A DNA stretch of 64,000 bases from Streptomyces fumigatiscleroticus (GCF_014647975.1 NZ_BMQF01000003.1:62001-126000); one strand, 5' to 3'; counted from the first letter of the stretch, positions 50,051 to 58,937 are shown. Numbers and translations: made by a program. Notes: a model not told the origin generated them from the sequence alone.

Positions 50051-50776
50051 GTGAAGATCCAAGAGCGTACGGGGGCGGGCGGCGGGCGTTCCGCGGCTCC
50101 GGCTCAACCGCCGGTCGGTGACCGGCTTCCCACCCCGCCCCGCGAGCGCAAACCGGCTCTGGCCGCTCTGGCGGTGCTGCTGATCCTCGTCGGTGCGCTG
50201 GGCGCCACGATGCTGGTGCTCCAGGCCGGGGACCGTATCGAGGTCGTGAAGGTCACGCAGCCCATCCCGGTCGGCGGTTCGGTCGACGACAGCAACGTCA
50301 CCTCCGTCATGGTCGCCGAGGACGACAGCATCAACTACGTCCGGTGGACGCAGCTGGACGCGCTGAAGAAGCTGAAGGCCGTCAGCGCCATCCCGAAGGG
50401 TGTCGTCGTCGTCGGGGAGATGTTCGGCGAGGACGCCGGCGTCGCCCAGGGCAAGGCCACGGTCGGTCTGTCCCTGAAGGCCGGGCAGTACCCCACGGGC
50501 CTGGAGCCGGGAGACGTCGTCGCCGCCTACCGCGTCGGCAGCGACAGCGGTTCGGGCTCCGGCTCCAGCAGCAGCGGATCGTCCTCGACGACCAGCGACT
50601 CGCTGCTCGTCGACCGGGCGGTGGTCAGCTCCGTACCGAACGGCAAGAGCAGCGACGACCTCGTCAGCAGCACCGAGCTGCCGGTCACGCTGACCGTCGA
50701 CGCCGACGCCGCCGCCCCCCTGGCCCAGGCCGCCTCCAGCGGCGAAGTGGCCCTCGTGCTCATCCCCGGCAACTAG
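50051..50776 (+). CDS. cpaB: CpaB/RcpC-like SAF-domain pilus assembly protein
   Basis: A 241 aa membrane-anchored protein. A short cytoplasmic N-terminus is followed by one helix (LAALAVLLILVGALGATMLV, about 37-57), then a SAF-like domain (VTQPIPVGGSVDDSNVTSVM, AIPKGVVVVGEMFG, GLEPGDVVAAYRV) as in CpaB and Flp pilus assembly proteins. A Ser/Gly-rich insertion sits at about 160-180. It starts with GTG at 50051, at the head of the Tad operon. There is no outer-membrane secretin gene in the locus, which is expected for a monoderm. Confidence 0.82.
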   Translation: MKIQERTGAGGGRSAAPAQPPVGDRLPTPPRERKPALAALAVLLILVGALGATMLVLQAGDRIEVVKVTQPIPVGGSVDDSNVTSVMVAEDDSINYVRWTQLDALKKLKAVSAIPKGVVVVGEMFGEDAGVAQGKATVGLSLKAGQYPTGLEPGDVVAAYRVGSDSGSGSGSSSSGSSSTTSDSLLVDRAVVSSVPNGKSSDDLVSSTELPVTLTVDADAAAPLAQAASSGEVALVLIPGN

Positions 50777-50794
50777 AAGGCGCCCCGACAAGCC

Positions 50795-51652
50795 ATGGCC
50801 CTCATCGCCCTCGCCGCGGACAAGGGTTCCCCCGGCGTCACCACCGCGGCCGTCGCCCTCGCGGCGGTCTGGCCGCGCCGTGTCCTGCTGGCCGAGACCG
50901 ATCCGGCCGGCGGCGACCTGGTCTACCGCAGCGCCGCCGCGCACGGCGGACCGCTCAACCCGAACACCGGCATGCTGTCGATCGCCGCGACCGCCCGCCG
51001 CGGGCTCGTGCCCGACCAGCTCTGGGACCATGTGCAGCCGCTGAGCGGCGGCCTGGAGGTGCTCGTCGGGCTCGGCATCGCCGAGCAGGCCGCCGGGCTC
51101 GCCGGGCTCTGGCCGACCCTCGGCCGCGCCTTCGCCGCGCTCGCCGACTCGCCGGACGCGCCCGCCGACGTCATCGCCGACTGCGGACGGATCAGCGGGG
51201 ACACCCCGGTCGCCGAGCTGTTCCCGCACGCGGCGCTCGTGCTGCTCGTCTCCCGTACCGAGCCCGAGGCCATCGCCCGGGTCCGGGACCGGGCCGCCGC
51301 CCTGGCCACCAAGGTGCACGGCGGTCCGCGGGGTGCCGCCAGTCTGGCCACCCCGCTGATCGGGGTCGTCCTGATCGCCGACCCGAACCAGGCCGGCAAG
51401 CTCGCGGGCCAGGTCAACGACATGCTGGTGCACGCGCAGACCGGCGCCCGCGTCGTCGGCACCATCGCCGACGACCCCGCCGGCGCCGACCAGCTGGCGG
51501 GGCGCAGGCGCGGCCGGCTGGAGAAGTCGCTGCTGATCCGTTCGGCCCGCAAGGTCACCGCCGACCTGTACCAGCAGTACGGCGCCTCCTGGGCCGCGTC
51601 CGCGCAGGCCCAGCAGGGGCACCTCGGCGGTCACGCGGGGGCCGGCCGATGA
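50795..51652 (+). CDS. TadZ/CpaE-like MinD/ParA-type ATPase
   Basis: A 285 aa P-loop protein of the ParA/MinD fold, expected to localise the Tad machine. The deviant Walker A is KGSPGVTTAAVALA, with the ADTDPAGGDLVYR-like segment ETDPAGGDLVYR after it. The remaining motifs are degenerate (DCGRISGD in the Walker B region). No N-terminal receiver domain is present. The stop overlaps the tadA start (ATGA). It lies 18 bases after the cpaB-like gene. Confidence 0.82.
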   Translation: MALIALAADKGSPGVTTAAVALAAVWPRRVLLAETDPAGGDLVYRSAAAHGGPLNPNTGMLSIAATARRGLVPDQLWDHVQPLSGGLEVLVGLGIAEQAAGLAGLWPTLGRAFAALADSPDAPADVIADCGRISGDTPVAELFPHAALVLLVSRTEPEAIARVRDRAAALATKVHGGPRGAASLATPLIGVVLIADPNQAGKLAGQVNDMLVHAQTGARVVGTIADDPAGADQLAGRRRGRLEKSLLIRSARKVTADLYQQYGASWAASAQAQQGHLGGHAGAGR

Positions 51653-52956
51653 CCGCTGTCGACCACCAGCTGGTCAAGCGGTTCCGGCAGGACGCCGGTG
51701 ACCGCATCGCCGAGCAGCGCCGCCTGGACCAGGTCAGCGGCGTCACGCCGATGTCCACCGAGGACGAGCGGCAGTACGCCCGCGCGGTCATCGCCCAGAT
51801 CCTGGAGGAGTACGCCCGCGCGGAGATCAACGCCGGCCGTACGCCCCTGGACGCCGAGACCGAGGAGCAGTACGCGGCCGCCGTGCACGCCGCGCTGTTC
51901 GGCGTGGGCCGGCTCCAGCCGCTGCTGGACGACCCCGAGGTCGAGAACATCGACATCAACGGCTGCGACCACGTCTTCGTCGGCTACTCCGACGGCCGTG
52001 AGGTGCGCGGCGAGCCCGTCGCCGACACCGACGAGGAGCTGATCGAGCTCATCCAGGTGCTCGGCGCGTACTCCGGTCTGTCGTCCCGGCCCTTCGACTC
52101 CGCCAACCCGCAGCTGGACCTGCGGCTGCCGGACGGCTCGCGGCTGTCCGCCGTGATGGACGTGACCAGGCGGCCCGCGCTCTCCATCCGCCGCGCCCGC
52201 ATGGGCAAGGTCTTCATCTCCGACCTGGTCGGCAATGGCACGCTCACCCCGGAGCTGGGGCACTTCCTGGCCTGCGCGGTCCGGGCGCGGAAGAACATCA
52301 TGATCGCGGGCGCCACCAACGCGGGCAAGACGACGCTGCTGCGCGCCCTCGCCAACGAGATCCCGCCGCACGAGCGCCTGATCACCGTGGAGCGCGCCCT
52401 GGAGCTGGGGCTCGACACCTTCCCCGATCTCCACCCGAACGTGGTGGCGTTCGAGGAGCGGCTGCCCAACTCCGAGGGACAGGGCGCCATCTCCATGGCC
52501 GAGCTGGTGCGGCGTTCGCTGCGTATGAACCCCTCCCGCGTCATCGTCGGCGAGGTGCTCGGCGACGAGATCGTGACCATGCTCAACGCGATGTCGCAGG
52601 GGAACGACGGCTCGCTCTCCACGATCCACGCCAACAGCTCCAGCGAGGTCTTCAACCGCATCTCCACCTACGCCCTCCAGGCGTCCGAGCGGCTGCCCAT
52701 CGAGGCCAGCCAGATGCTGGTGGCCGGCGCGGTCAACTTCGTCGTCTTCATCCAGCGGCGCAACAACTTCCAGACCGGCGGCCGTCTCCAGCGCATGGTC
52801 ACCTCCGTGCGCGAGGTCAACGGCGTCGACGGACGGGTGCTGTCCAGCGAGGTGTTCGCCGAGACCCCCGACGGCCGGGTCGTGCCGCACGCCCCCATAG
52901 CCTGCCTGGAGGATCTCATCGCGCACGGCTACCGGCCCACCGGAACGTGGGGGTGA
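51649..52956 (+). CDS. tadA: TadA/CpaF pilus assembly ATPase
   Basis: A 435 aa type II/IV secretion ATPase that powers Flp pilus assembly. Walker A is GATNAGKTTLLRAL (about residue 220), the Asp box is in ITVERALELGLD, Walker B is RVIVGEVLGDEIV, and the His box is STIHANSS. The ATG at 51649 overlaps the previous stop by four bases. The frame continues far upstream but in-frame sequence there overlaps two other genes. It is the most strongly conserved component of the locus. Confidence 0.95.
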   Translation: MTAVDHQLVKRFRQDAGDRIAEQRRLDQVSGVTPMSTEDERQYARAVIAQILEEYARAEINAGRTPLDAETEEQYAAAVHAALFGVGRLQPLLDDPEVENIDINGCDHVFVGYSDGREVRGEPVADTDEELIELIQVLGAYSGLSSRPFDSANPQLDLRLPDGSRLSAVMDVTRRPALSIRRARMGKVFISDLVGNGTLTPELGHFLACAVRARKNIMIAGATNAGKTTLLRALANEIPPHERLITVERALELGLDTFPDLHPNVVAFEERLPNSEGQGAISMAELVRRSLRMNPSRVIVGEVLGDEIVTMLNAMSQGNDGSLSTIHANSSSEVFNRISTYALQASERLPIEASQMLVAGAVNFVVFIQRRNNFQTGGRLQRMVTSVREVNGVDGRVLSSEVFAETPDGRVVPHAPIACLEDLIAHGYRPTGTWG

Positions 52957-52960
52957 GCAC

Positions 52961-53965
52961 ATGACCACTCCGATCCGGTCCACGGCCCTCGGCTCGCTCG
53001 ACTCCATGAGCGGTCTGTTCTCCACCACGGTCCTGTACGCGCTGGGGTGCGGCATCGCCGTCGGCGGCGGCCTCGCCCTGCTGATCCTCGCCGTACGCGG
53101 TCTGCCCGCCAAGCCCGCGCACGAGAAGCAGAAGGCGAGCGAGCGGGCGAACGAGCTGATCCGGTTCGCCGGACAGCGCGGCTCGCTCGCGGCCATCGTC
53201 GGCCTCGCCGTCCTGCTGCTCACCCGCTGGGCGGTGGCCGGTATCGCGGCCGGTGTCCTCGTCTTCTTCTGGGACCGTCTCTTCGGCGGCGCCGCCGAGG
53301 AACGCGCCGCCATGAAACGCGTGGAGGCCCTCGCCTCCTGGACGGAGTCGCTGCGCGACACGATCGCCGGCGCGGTCGGCCTGGAGCAGGCCATCCCGGC
53401 CTCCGCCCGCGCCGCCGCCCCCGTCCTCCGTCCCCATCTGGATGCCCTGGTCGACCGGCTGCGCGCCCGCACCCCGCTGCCCGACGCGCTCCAGCTGCTC
53501 GCCGACGAGATCGACGACGCCTCCGCCGACATCATCGTCGCGGCGCTCATCCTCAACGCACGGCTGCGCGGACCCGGTCTGCGCCAGGTGCTGGGCGCCC
53601 TGGCCAAGTCGGCGCGCGAGGAGGTCGACATGCGCCAGCGCGTGATGGCCCAGCGCGCCTCGACCCGCCGCTCGGTCCAGATCGTCGTCGCCGTATCGAT
53701 CGCCTTCGTGCTCGGCCTGTCCATCTTCAACCGCGACTTCGTCTCGCCCTACGGCACGGCCGTCGGCCAGCTCGTCCTGGCCTGCGTCTGCGGCCTGTTC
53801 GCGCTCGGCTTCTGGTGGCTGCGCAAGCTGTCCACCATCGAGACGCCCGAACGCTTCCTGGTCCGCGACGAGTCGGCGGTGCAGTTCGTCCGTCCCCGGA
53901 CACCGTCCCAGCAGCAGGGCGCGCAGGCGCAGCAGCTGCCGCAGCACGAGGGGGTACGACGGTGA
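52961..53965 (+). CDS. tadB: TadB-like type II secretion F-domain membrane protein
   Basis: A 334 aa inner-membrane platform protein. It has N-terminal helices (TTVLYALGCGIAVGGGLALL and LAAIVGLAVLLLTRWAVAGI), a cytoplasmic T2SS F-type helical domain (WTESLRDTIAGAVGLEQAIP to LGALAKSAREEVDMRQRVMA) and two C-terminal helices. The tail is Gln-rich. The start ATG is four bases after tadA, and its stop overlaps tadC (GTGA). Confidence 0.9.
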   Translation: MTTPIRSTALGSLDSMSGLFSTTVLYALGCGIAVGGGLALLILAVRGLPAKPAHEKQKASERANELIRFAGQRGSLAAIVGLAVLLLTRWAVAGIAAGVLVFFWDRLFGGAAEERAAMKRVEALASWTESLRDTIAGAVGLEQAIPASARAAAPVLRPHLDALVDRLRARTPLPDALQLLADEIDDASADIIVAALILNARLRGPGLRQVLGALAKSAREEVDMRQRVMAQRASTRRSVQIVVAVSIAFVLGLSIFNRDFVSPYGTAVGQLVLACVCGLFALGFWWLRKLSTIETPERFLVRDESAVQFVRPRTPSQQQGAQAQQLPQHEGVRR

Positions 53966-54885
53966 ACCTGACGATGCCGGTCGTCGTCGGCGCGGTCCTC
54001 GGCCTGGGCGTCTACGCCCTGGTCCGCGCGCTGATCCCGACCAAGCGGAGCGCGATCGCGCAGGTCGCCCGGATCGACGCCATGCGGGCGCGCGGGGCGG
54101 CGTACGAGTCGGCCCGCCAGACGACGAAGGACACGGGCCGCCTCGGCTCGCTCCGTGCCGACGTCGGCGCACGCGTCGCCGACTTCTATCTCCAGCAGGG
54201 CTGGGAGCAGCGCTCGCTCCGTGCGGACCTGGCGGTGCTGGACCGCAGCTGGGAGCAGTTCCTGGCGACCAAGGTGCTGCTGGGCGTGGCGGGCCTGTTC
54301 TTCGGGCCGTTCCTGTTCGCGGTCGTCTGGACGCTGGGCTTCGGCAGGAGCCCGATCATCCCGGTCTGGCTCGCCCTGGTGTGCGCGGCGCTGTTCTTCT
54401 TCCTGCCCGACCTGGAGGTACGGCGGGACGCGGCCGAGAAGCGGCGGGATCTGCGCCGTGTGATCGGCGCCTATCTCGACCTGGTCTCCATGAGCCTGGC
54501 CGGCGGCCGGGGTCTGCCCGAGGCGCTGATGGCGGCGGCGGAGGTCTCCGACGGCTGGGCCACCCAGCGCATCCGCAACGCCCTGGCCGACGCCCGTATC
54601 ACCGGTATCAGCCAGTGGCAGGCGCTGGGCCAGCTCGGCGAGGACCTGGGCGTGGAGGAGCTGAAGGACCTGTCGGCCTCCCTCGCCCTGGTGGCGGACG
54701 ACGGCGCGAAGGTCCGTGAGTCCCTCGCCTCCCGCGCCGAGACCATGCGGCACCGCGAACTCGCCGAGATCGAGGGCAGCGCGGGCGAGAAGTCCCAGTC
54801 GATGCTCGTGGCGCAGCTGCTGCTGTGTGCCGGGTTCCTGGTGTTCCTGATCTTCCCGGCGGCGATGCGGGTGTTCCAGGTGTGA
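53962..54885 (+). CDS. tadC: TadC-like type II secretion F-domain membrane protein
   Basis: A 307 aa second platform protein. The F domain is visible as YLDLVSMSLAGGRGLPEALM and LASLAL-like LKDLSASLALVADDGAKVRE, followed by SQSMLVAQLLLCAGFLVFLI. It starts at a GTG inside the tadB stop. An extended frame upstream lies wholly inside tadB and is not real. After it comes a 128-base gap with a short tandem repeat before the pilin gene. Confidence 0.9.
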   Translation: MNLTMPVVVGAVLGLGVYALVRALIPTKRSAIAQVARIDAMRARGAAYESARQTTKDTGRLGSLRADVGARVADFYLQQGWEQRSLRADLAVLDRSWEQFLATKVLLGVAGLFFGPFLFAVVWTLGFGRSPIIPVWLALVCAALFFFLPDLEVRRDAAEKRRDLRRVIGAYLDLVSMSLAGGRGLPEALMAAAEVSDGWATQRIRNALADARITGISQWQALGQLGEDLGVEELKDLSASLALVADDGAKVRESLASRAETMRHRELAEIEGSAGEKSQSMLVAQLLLCAGFLVFLIFPAAMRVFQV

Positions 54886-54915
54886 GCCGCCCGGAGCCGA
54901 TCGCCCGGATCCAGA

Positions 54916-54972
54916 ACCGTCCTGATCCAGCCAGTCCCGAACAGACCGTCCTGATCCAGACCGTCCTGATCC
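54916..54972 (+). repeat. 15-bp direct repeats upstream of the pilin gene
   Basis: accgtcctgatccag occurs at 54916-54930, 54945-54959 and, with one truncation, at 54960-54972. The second and third are adjacent. Degenerate variants flank them. They sit in the leader between tadC and the pilin gene and might mark a regulatory or RNA-processing region. Confidence 0.75.
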
Positions 54973-55013
54973 CAACCACCCTGAACCCCAGCTGATTCGA
55001 GAGGACAACTCCC

Positions 55014-55268
55014 ATGACGAACGGACGGACCTTCCGCACCGGTATCCCTGCCGTGGACTTCCTGGTCACCTTCCTCCAGGCCCGCGTCGAGCGCGCCCGC
55101 TCCGGCGAGCTGGACCGCGGTGCGTCCGCGGTCGAGTGGGTCATCATCTCCGCGGTCGTCGTGGCGATCGTCGGCGTGGTGGCGGCCATCATCAACGCCG
55201 CCCTGAGCGAGGGCGCCAACAAGGTCGGCGACTGCATCAAGGGCGCGGACGCGGGCAGCACCTGCTGA
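55014..55268 (+). CDS. flp: Flp-type type IVb pilin
   Basis: An 84 aa prepilin. A basic/charged leader of about 36 residues (ERARSGELDRG) ends in Gly, followed by ASAVEWVIISAVVVAIVGVV: the hydrophobic helix has Glu at +5, the class IV prepilin signature. Two Cys are near the C-terminus (GDCIKGADAGSTC), which is unusual for Flp pilins and could make a disulfide. The ATG has GAGAGGA upstream. It is the presumed main subunit of the fibre and substrate of the TadV peptidase at 62 kb. Confidence 0.88.
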   Translation: MTNGRTFRTGIPAVDFLVTFLQARVERARSGELDRGASAVEWVIISAVVVAIVGVVAAIINAALSEGANKVGDCIKGADAGSTC

Positions 55269-55324
55269 CCGTACGGACGAGACACACGGGACATTCCAGA
55301 CACACGAGTTCTACGGGGTTGTCG

Positions 55325-55768
55325 GTGCGCGTACGTCGCTGGGTACGCCGCAAGGTGGAGGCCGCCTCCACCCGCGGCGACTCCGGCATGACCGCGATCG
55401 AGTTCGTGCTGCTCACCCCGGTCCTGTTCTTCATGATCTTCGCGACCGTGCAGTTCGCCCTGTACTTCTTCGCCGACCACGTCGCCCAGGCGGCGGCCCA
55501 GGCGGGAGCGCGCAAGGCGCGGGCGACGGCGCACGATCAGCCGGGGGCATGGCGGGGCGAGGCGCGCGACGTGGTGGACAGCTATATCCGCCAGCTGGGC
55601 CCGCAGCTGGTGCTGTCGCCGGACGTGACGATGCTCCAGCCGGAGCAGGACACGGTGGGCGTGGAGATCGCGGCGCGGGTGCCGACGGTCTTCCCCGGTC
55701 TCGACCTGACGGTGCACGCGCAGTCGGTGGGGCCGGTGGAGCGGTTCGTGACGGAGGGGAACAACTAG
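55325..55768 (+). CDS. tadE: TadE-like pseudopilin
   Basis: A 147 aa protein with a cationic leader and the TadE motif: GDSGMTAIEFVLLTPVLFFM, with Glu at +5 after the Gly-Met site, then a long hydrophobic helix (IFATVQFALYFFADHVAQAA) and a mostly beta C-terminal part. The GTG at 55325 follows GGGG at six bases; the frame upstream crosses the pilin gene. The stop abuts the ATG of the next TadE/F-like gene. Confidence 0.85.
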   Translation: MRVRRWVRRKVEAASTRGDSGMTAIEFVLLTPVLFFMIFATVQFALYFFADHVAQAAAQAGARKARATAHDQPGAWRGEARDVVDSYIRQLGPQLVLSPDVTMLQPEQDTVGVEIAARVPTVFPGLDLTVHAQSVGPVERFVTEGNN

Positions 55769-56209
55769 ATGGGCCGCTCCCGCATGCGGGACCGCGTCAG
55801 CCGGTACCGCCGGAACGGGGACGACCGGGGTCTGTCCACCGTCGAGGTGGTGATCCTCGCCCCGGTGATGATCCTCTTCATCCTCGTCCTGGTGGCCTTC
55901 GGGCAACTGGTGGACGGCCGTGGCGCGCTCGACGGAGCGGCCCGGGACGCCGCACGCGCCGGCTCGATCCAGAAGGACCACGCCACGGCGCTGGCCGAGG
56001 CGCGCAAGGCGGCCGAGGCGGACCTCGGCGACGTCTGCTCGGGCCCGGTCTCGGTCCGCCAGACCAGCCAGGGCTTCGAACCGGACACCATCTTCACGGT
56101 CGAGGTGAGCTGCCGGGTCCGGGGCCTGGCCATGCTGGGCCTGGACATCCCGACGACGCTGTCGGCCAGCTTCAGCTCCCCACTGGACCCCTACCGGAGG
56201 ACGGTGTGA
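55769..56209 (+). CDS. TadE/TadF-like pseudopilin
   Basis: A 146 aa protein like the preceding one: leader with RGLSTVEVVILAPVMILFIL (Glu at +5), then a hydrophobic helix and a soluble domain with two Cys (GDVCSGP, VSCRVRG). The ATG directly follows the upstream stop and its own stop overlaps the next gene (GTGA). With the neighbours it makes a set of three minor pilins. Confidence 0.83.
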   Translation: MGRSRMRDRVSRYRRNGDDRGLSTVEVVILAPVMILFILVLVAFGQLVDGRGALDGAARDAARAGSIQKDHATALAEARKAAEADLGDVCSGPVSVRQTSQGFEPDTIFTVEVSCRVRGLAMLGLDIPTTLSASFSSPLDPYRRTV

Positions 56210-56667
56210 GGAACCTCGTACGCACGTGGGCGGCCTCCCGCCGGTCCCGGCTCGACGACCGCGGCTCGGGCGCCGGCGCGGTGATCCTCTTCGCGATCGT
56301 CTTCCTGTCCCTGTCGGCCTTCGTCATCGACGGCGGCATGTCCATCTCCAAGCGGGAGCGCGCGGCGGACATCGCCGAGCAGGCGGCCCGCTTCGCCGCC
56401 CAGGACATCGACCGCGAGGCCCTCTACGACAACGAGGGCGGCCCGGCACCGATCAACTACGAGAACTGCGACACGCGGGTGAAGACCTTCGCCCGGGAGA
56501 TGGGCATGACGGTCGCGGACACATCCGCGACCCGCTGCGTGGCGGCGGACGCCCAGCGGGTGCAGGTCGAGGTGCAGCTGACCTACTCCCCGGTCTTCAC
56601 CGGCATGTTCTACGGCGGCGCCGTGACCGTCCACGGCCGGGCGGTGGCGGAGAACGAAGTGGGCTGA
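56206..56667 (+). CDS. TadG-like minor pilin (short form)
   Basis: A 153 aa protein beginning MRNLVRTWAASRRSRLDDRG, followed by SGAGAVILFAIVFLSLSAFV and IDGGMSISKRERAADIAEQA. This is the TadG/TadE N-terminal pattern: a Gly-ended leader, a hydrophobic helix, D-G and then an amphipathic helix. There is no von Willebrand A domain, so it is a short form. It starts with GTG inside the previous stop. Two Cys (ENCDTRV, ATRCVAAD) lie in the soluble part. Confidence 0.8.
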   Translation: MRNLVRTWAASRRSRLDDRGSGAGAVILFAIVFLSLSAFVIDGGMSISKRERAADIAEQAARFAAQDIDREALYDNEGGPAPINYENCDTRVKTFAREMGMTVADTSATRCVAADAQRVQVEVQLTYSPVFTGMFYGGAVTVHGRAVAENEVG

Positions 56668-56724
56668 CCCGGCCCGCCCGCCTCCCGCTCCACTTCTTGC
56701 ACAACCCCTGGAGGTACGACTCCC

Positions 56725-57378
56725 ATGCGCACGACGACGGCAGCCGCGGCTGCTCTGACGACGACGGCGGTACTGCTGCTGGCCGGCTGCGGCGGCTCCG
56801 ATTCCGGCGGCGACGGCAGATCCGACGCGATCGCCGGTGCGGACACCGGTTCCGCCCCGGCCTCACCGTCGCCGTCGGCCACGGACGACGGAATCGACCG
56901 GCCCGAGGTCGAGTTGCCGGAGGGCGACACCTTGGTGTTCGATCCCGAGGCGACGGGGGACGCCAAGGCGGACGCCGTGCTGAAGGACAATGCGGAATAC
57001 CTGCGTGCCATCGACGAGGCCATCGGCAAGCAGAACCCCAAGTCGCCGGCCGTGGCCTTCTACAGCAAGGACTCCGCCTACATCGGGTCCGTCGAATGGA
57101 TCGGCGGATTCGTCGAGGACGGCACCACGGTGACCGGAACGGTCCGCTACTTCGACCGCAAGGTGACCTTCAGCGAGGACGGGTCGGCCGGGCTCACCTA
57201 CTGCGCCGACGAGTCGAAGGGCTACACCAAGGACATCAAGACCGGGAAGGTCGACGTCACCGAGGTGACCAAGGACTCGTACGTCTTCTACAACGACCGG
57301 CTGAGGAAGAACGACAAGGGCGTCTGGCAGACCACCAACAGCACCTCGCAGCGGGGGAGCGAGGTCTGCCAGCCGTGA
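56725..57378 (+). CDS. Tad-locus lipoprotein
   Basis: A 217 aa lipoprotein with the lipobox LLLAGC near residue 23 and a Ser/Asp/Pro-rich spacer, so it is anchored on the outer face. The mature part shares no motif I recognise; it contains a segment FYSKDSAYIGSVEWIGGFVE and two Cys (TYCADE, EVCQP). The GTG start of the next gene overlaps its stop (GTGA). Its position after the pilins suggests that it helps assemble or anchor the fibre. Confidence 0.8.
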   Translation: MRTTTAAAAALTTTAVLLLAGCGGSDSGGDGRSDAIAGADTGSAPASPSPSATDDGIDRPEVELPEGDTLVFDPEATGDAKADAVLKDNAEYLRAIDEAIGKQNPKSPAVAFYSKDSAYIGSVEWIGGFVEDGTTVTGTVRYFDRKVTFSEDGSAGLTYCADESKGYTKDIKTGKVDVTEVTKDSYVFYNDRLRKNDKGVWQTTNSTSQRGSEVCQP

Positions 57379-58406
57379 AGCGCAGGAACACGACGGCGGT
57401 ACTGGGCACCGCCGCAGCGCTGCTGATCACACTCCAGAGCGCACCGGACGCCTGGGCGGACCGGACCAACACGAGCAGTTCCAGCAGAAGCGCGAGCGGT
57501 GGGCGCAGCGGCCAGAACATCACTGTCCAGACCAAGGTGCGGACGACCGTGAACGGTGCCACGAGCACGGCGAAGACCGGCTCGCTGACGTCGGCGGACA
57601 CCAACTGGACCCCTCCGGCCTGCTGGTACGAGCCCGCCTTTTCGCCCAAGGAGCTGAAGGCGAGCCTGGACAGCCTGCGCAAGTACAACCCCTTCGGCCT
57701 CGGCAACATGGTCGCCGACATGTACGACGCCTACTTCAAGGACGGCGATCCCTACAAGAACTACAACCTCGACAAGCAGGGCGAGGGCATGTTCTGGGCC
57801 GCCGTGGTGAATCCCAACCGCGAGGACGACCCGGAGGCCAGCCTCTGCGACAAGCCGCCCTTCTGGGTCGAGAACGGTGACACCCCCGACGAACCCCTCG
57901 CCCTCACCCCCCAGGTCCTCGCCGAGTACGCCTACGACGAACTCCCGGTCCCGGACACCGAGATCGAGATGAAGCCGGCCGATGCGTCGACCGTGAACCT
58001 GCCCACCTGGGTCTGGCTGGACCAGGCGAAGTTCAAGAAGGTCTCGGTCACCGCGAGCCTGCCCGGCACGGGCCTGTCGGCGACCACCACCGCCGAGCCG
58101 GTCTCGCTCCACATCGAGCCGGGAACGTCCGACGCGCAGACCTTCCCCGCCTCCGGCGACTGCACGATGAACGCCGACGGCAGCATCGGCGAGCCGTACA
58201 CGACGGGCAAGGCGAACGAGACGCCCCCCTGCGGAGTCACCTACCTGCGCTCGACCGGCTCCGGCGGCTCCTACGGCCTGAAGGCCACGGTCACCTGGAA
58301 GATCTCCTGGACGAGCACGACCGGGGAGGGCGGTGACCTGCCGAACGGCACCTTCGGCACGACACAGAACGTGACCGTGCGGGAAATCCAGTCGGTCAAC
58401 CGCTGA
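57375..58406 (+). CDS. Secreted protein of the Tad locus
   Basis: A 343 aa exported protein with a signal peptide (MKRRNTTAVLGTAAALLITL, then APDAWA). After a Ser/Arg-rich linker the mature part has Trp/Cys-rich segments (NWTPPACWYEPAF, ASLCDKPPFWVEN, SGDCTMNAD, ETPPCGVTYLR). The C-terminal section is a beta-rich domain. No enzyme motif is visible. The start overlaps the upstream lipoprotein stop, so both are made together; I expect them to act together at the cell surface. Confidence 0.8.
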   Translation: MKRRNTTAVLGTAAALLITLQSAPDAWADRTNTSSSSRSASGGRSGQNITVQTKVRTTVNGATSTAKTGSLTSADTNWTPPACWYEPAFSPKELKASLDSLRKYNPFGLGNMVADMYDAYFKDGDPYKNYNLDKQGEGMFWAAVVNPNREDDPEASLCDKPPFWVENGDTPDEPLALTPQVLAEYAYDELPVPDTEIEMKPADASTVNLPTWVWLDQAKFKKVSVTASLPGTGLSATTTAEPVSLHIEPGTSDAQTFPASGDCTMNADGSIGEPYTTGKANETPPCGVTYLRSTGSGGSYGLKATVTWKISWTSTTGEGGDLPNGTFGTTQNVTVREIQSVNR

Positions 58407-58444
58407 CCGGCAGCAGAAGGCAACCGAGAGGAATCCGCTCTCCC

Positions 58445-58900
58445 ATGCTCTACGAAGAGAAGATCCCCAAGACCTGGCTGTCGATCACGACCGTCCTGTA
58501 CGTGGCCGGTATCGCCGCCATGGCCGTGGGCACCGTGCCCGACGAGTTCGGGCTGTGGCTCGGCCTGTCGGTGATGTTCCTGGTGCTGATCTACCTGCCC
58601 TTCAACGCTGTACCGCTGTCGAAGTACATCTACCACCGCATCCAGGTCGACGGCCGGACGCTGCGGGTCGGCCGGGAGCGGATCGCCCTGGCCGACCTCG
58701 ATCCCGCGTCGGTGCACGCGGCCGCGGAGCAGGCCGTGCCGCCCGGCCACGGCAACGCGCGTCTGGTGGGCGGCGGCTGGGGCGTCCCCATGGGCATGGA
58801 CAGCGTGGTGGTCACCACGCGCCGGGGCGAGGCCCTCGCCATCGCCACCCGCGACCGTACGGCGTTCCTGTCGGCGCTGGGCACGGCCCTTCGGGCATGA
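58445..58900 (+). CDS. Small membrane protein (DUF3093-like)
   Basis: A 151 aa protein with two N-terminal helices (LSITTVLYVAGIAAMAVGTV, LWLGLSVMFLVLIYLPFNAV) and a cytoplasmic domain with strand-rich YHRIQVDGRTLRVGRERIAL, ending in MDSVVVTTRRGEALAIATRD, then LSALGTALRA. The pattern of two helices and a PH-like domain matches DUF3093-type proteins, but the match is weak. It belongs to the same run as the Tad genes. Confidence 0.7.
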   Translation: MLYEEKIPKTWLSITTVLYVAGIAAMAVGTVPDEFGLWLGLSVMFLVLIYLPFNAVPLSKYIYHRIQVDGRTLRVGRERIALADLDPASVHAAAEQAVPPGHGNARLVGGGWGVPMGMDSVVVTTRRGEALAIATRDRTAFLSALGTALRA

Positions 58901-58937
58901 CGGGCGCCGGTGCACGGGTGTTGACCTCGTCCGTCCA

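Noticed and set aside
50344..51648. Upstream extension of the TadA frame
   Set aside because: It overlaps the cpaB-like and tadZ-like genes in another frame; the ATGA overlap at 51649 gives a standard start.
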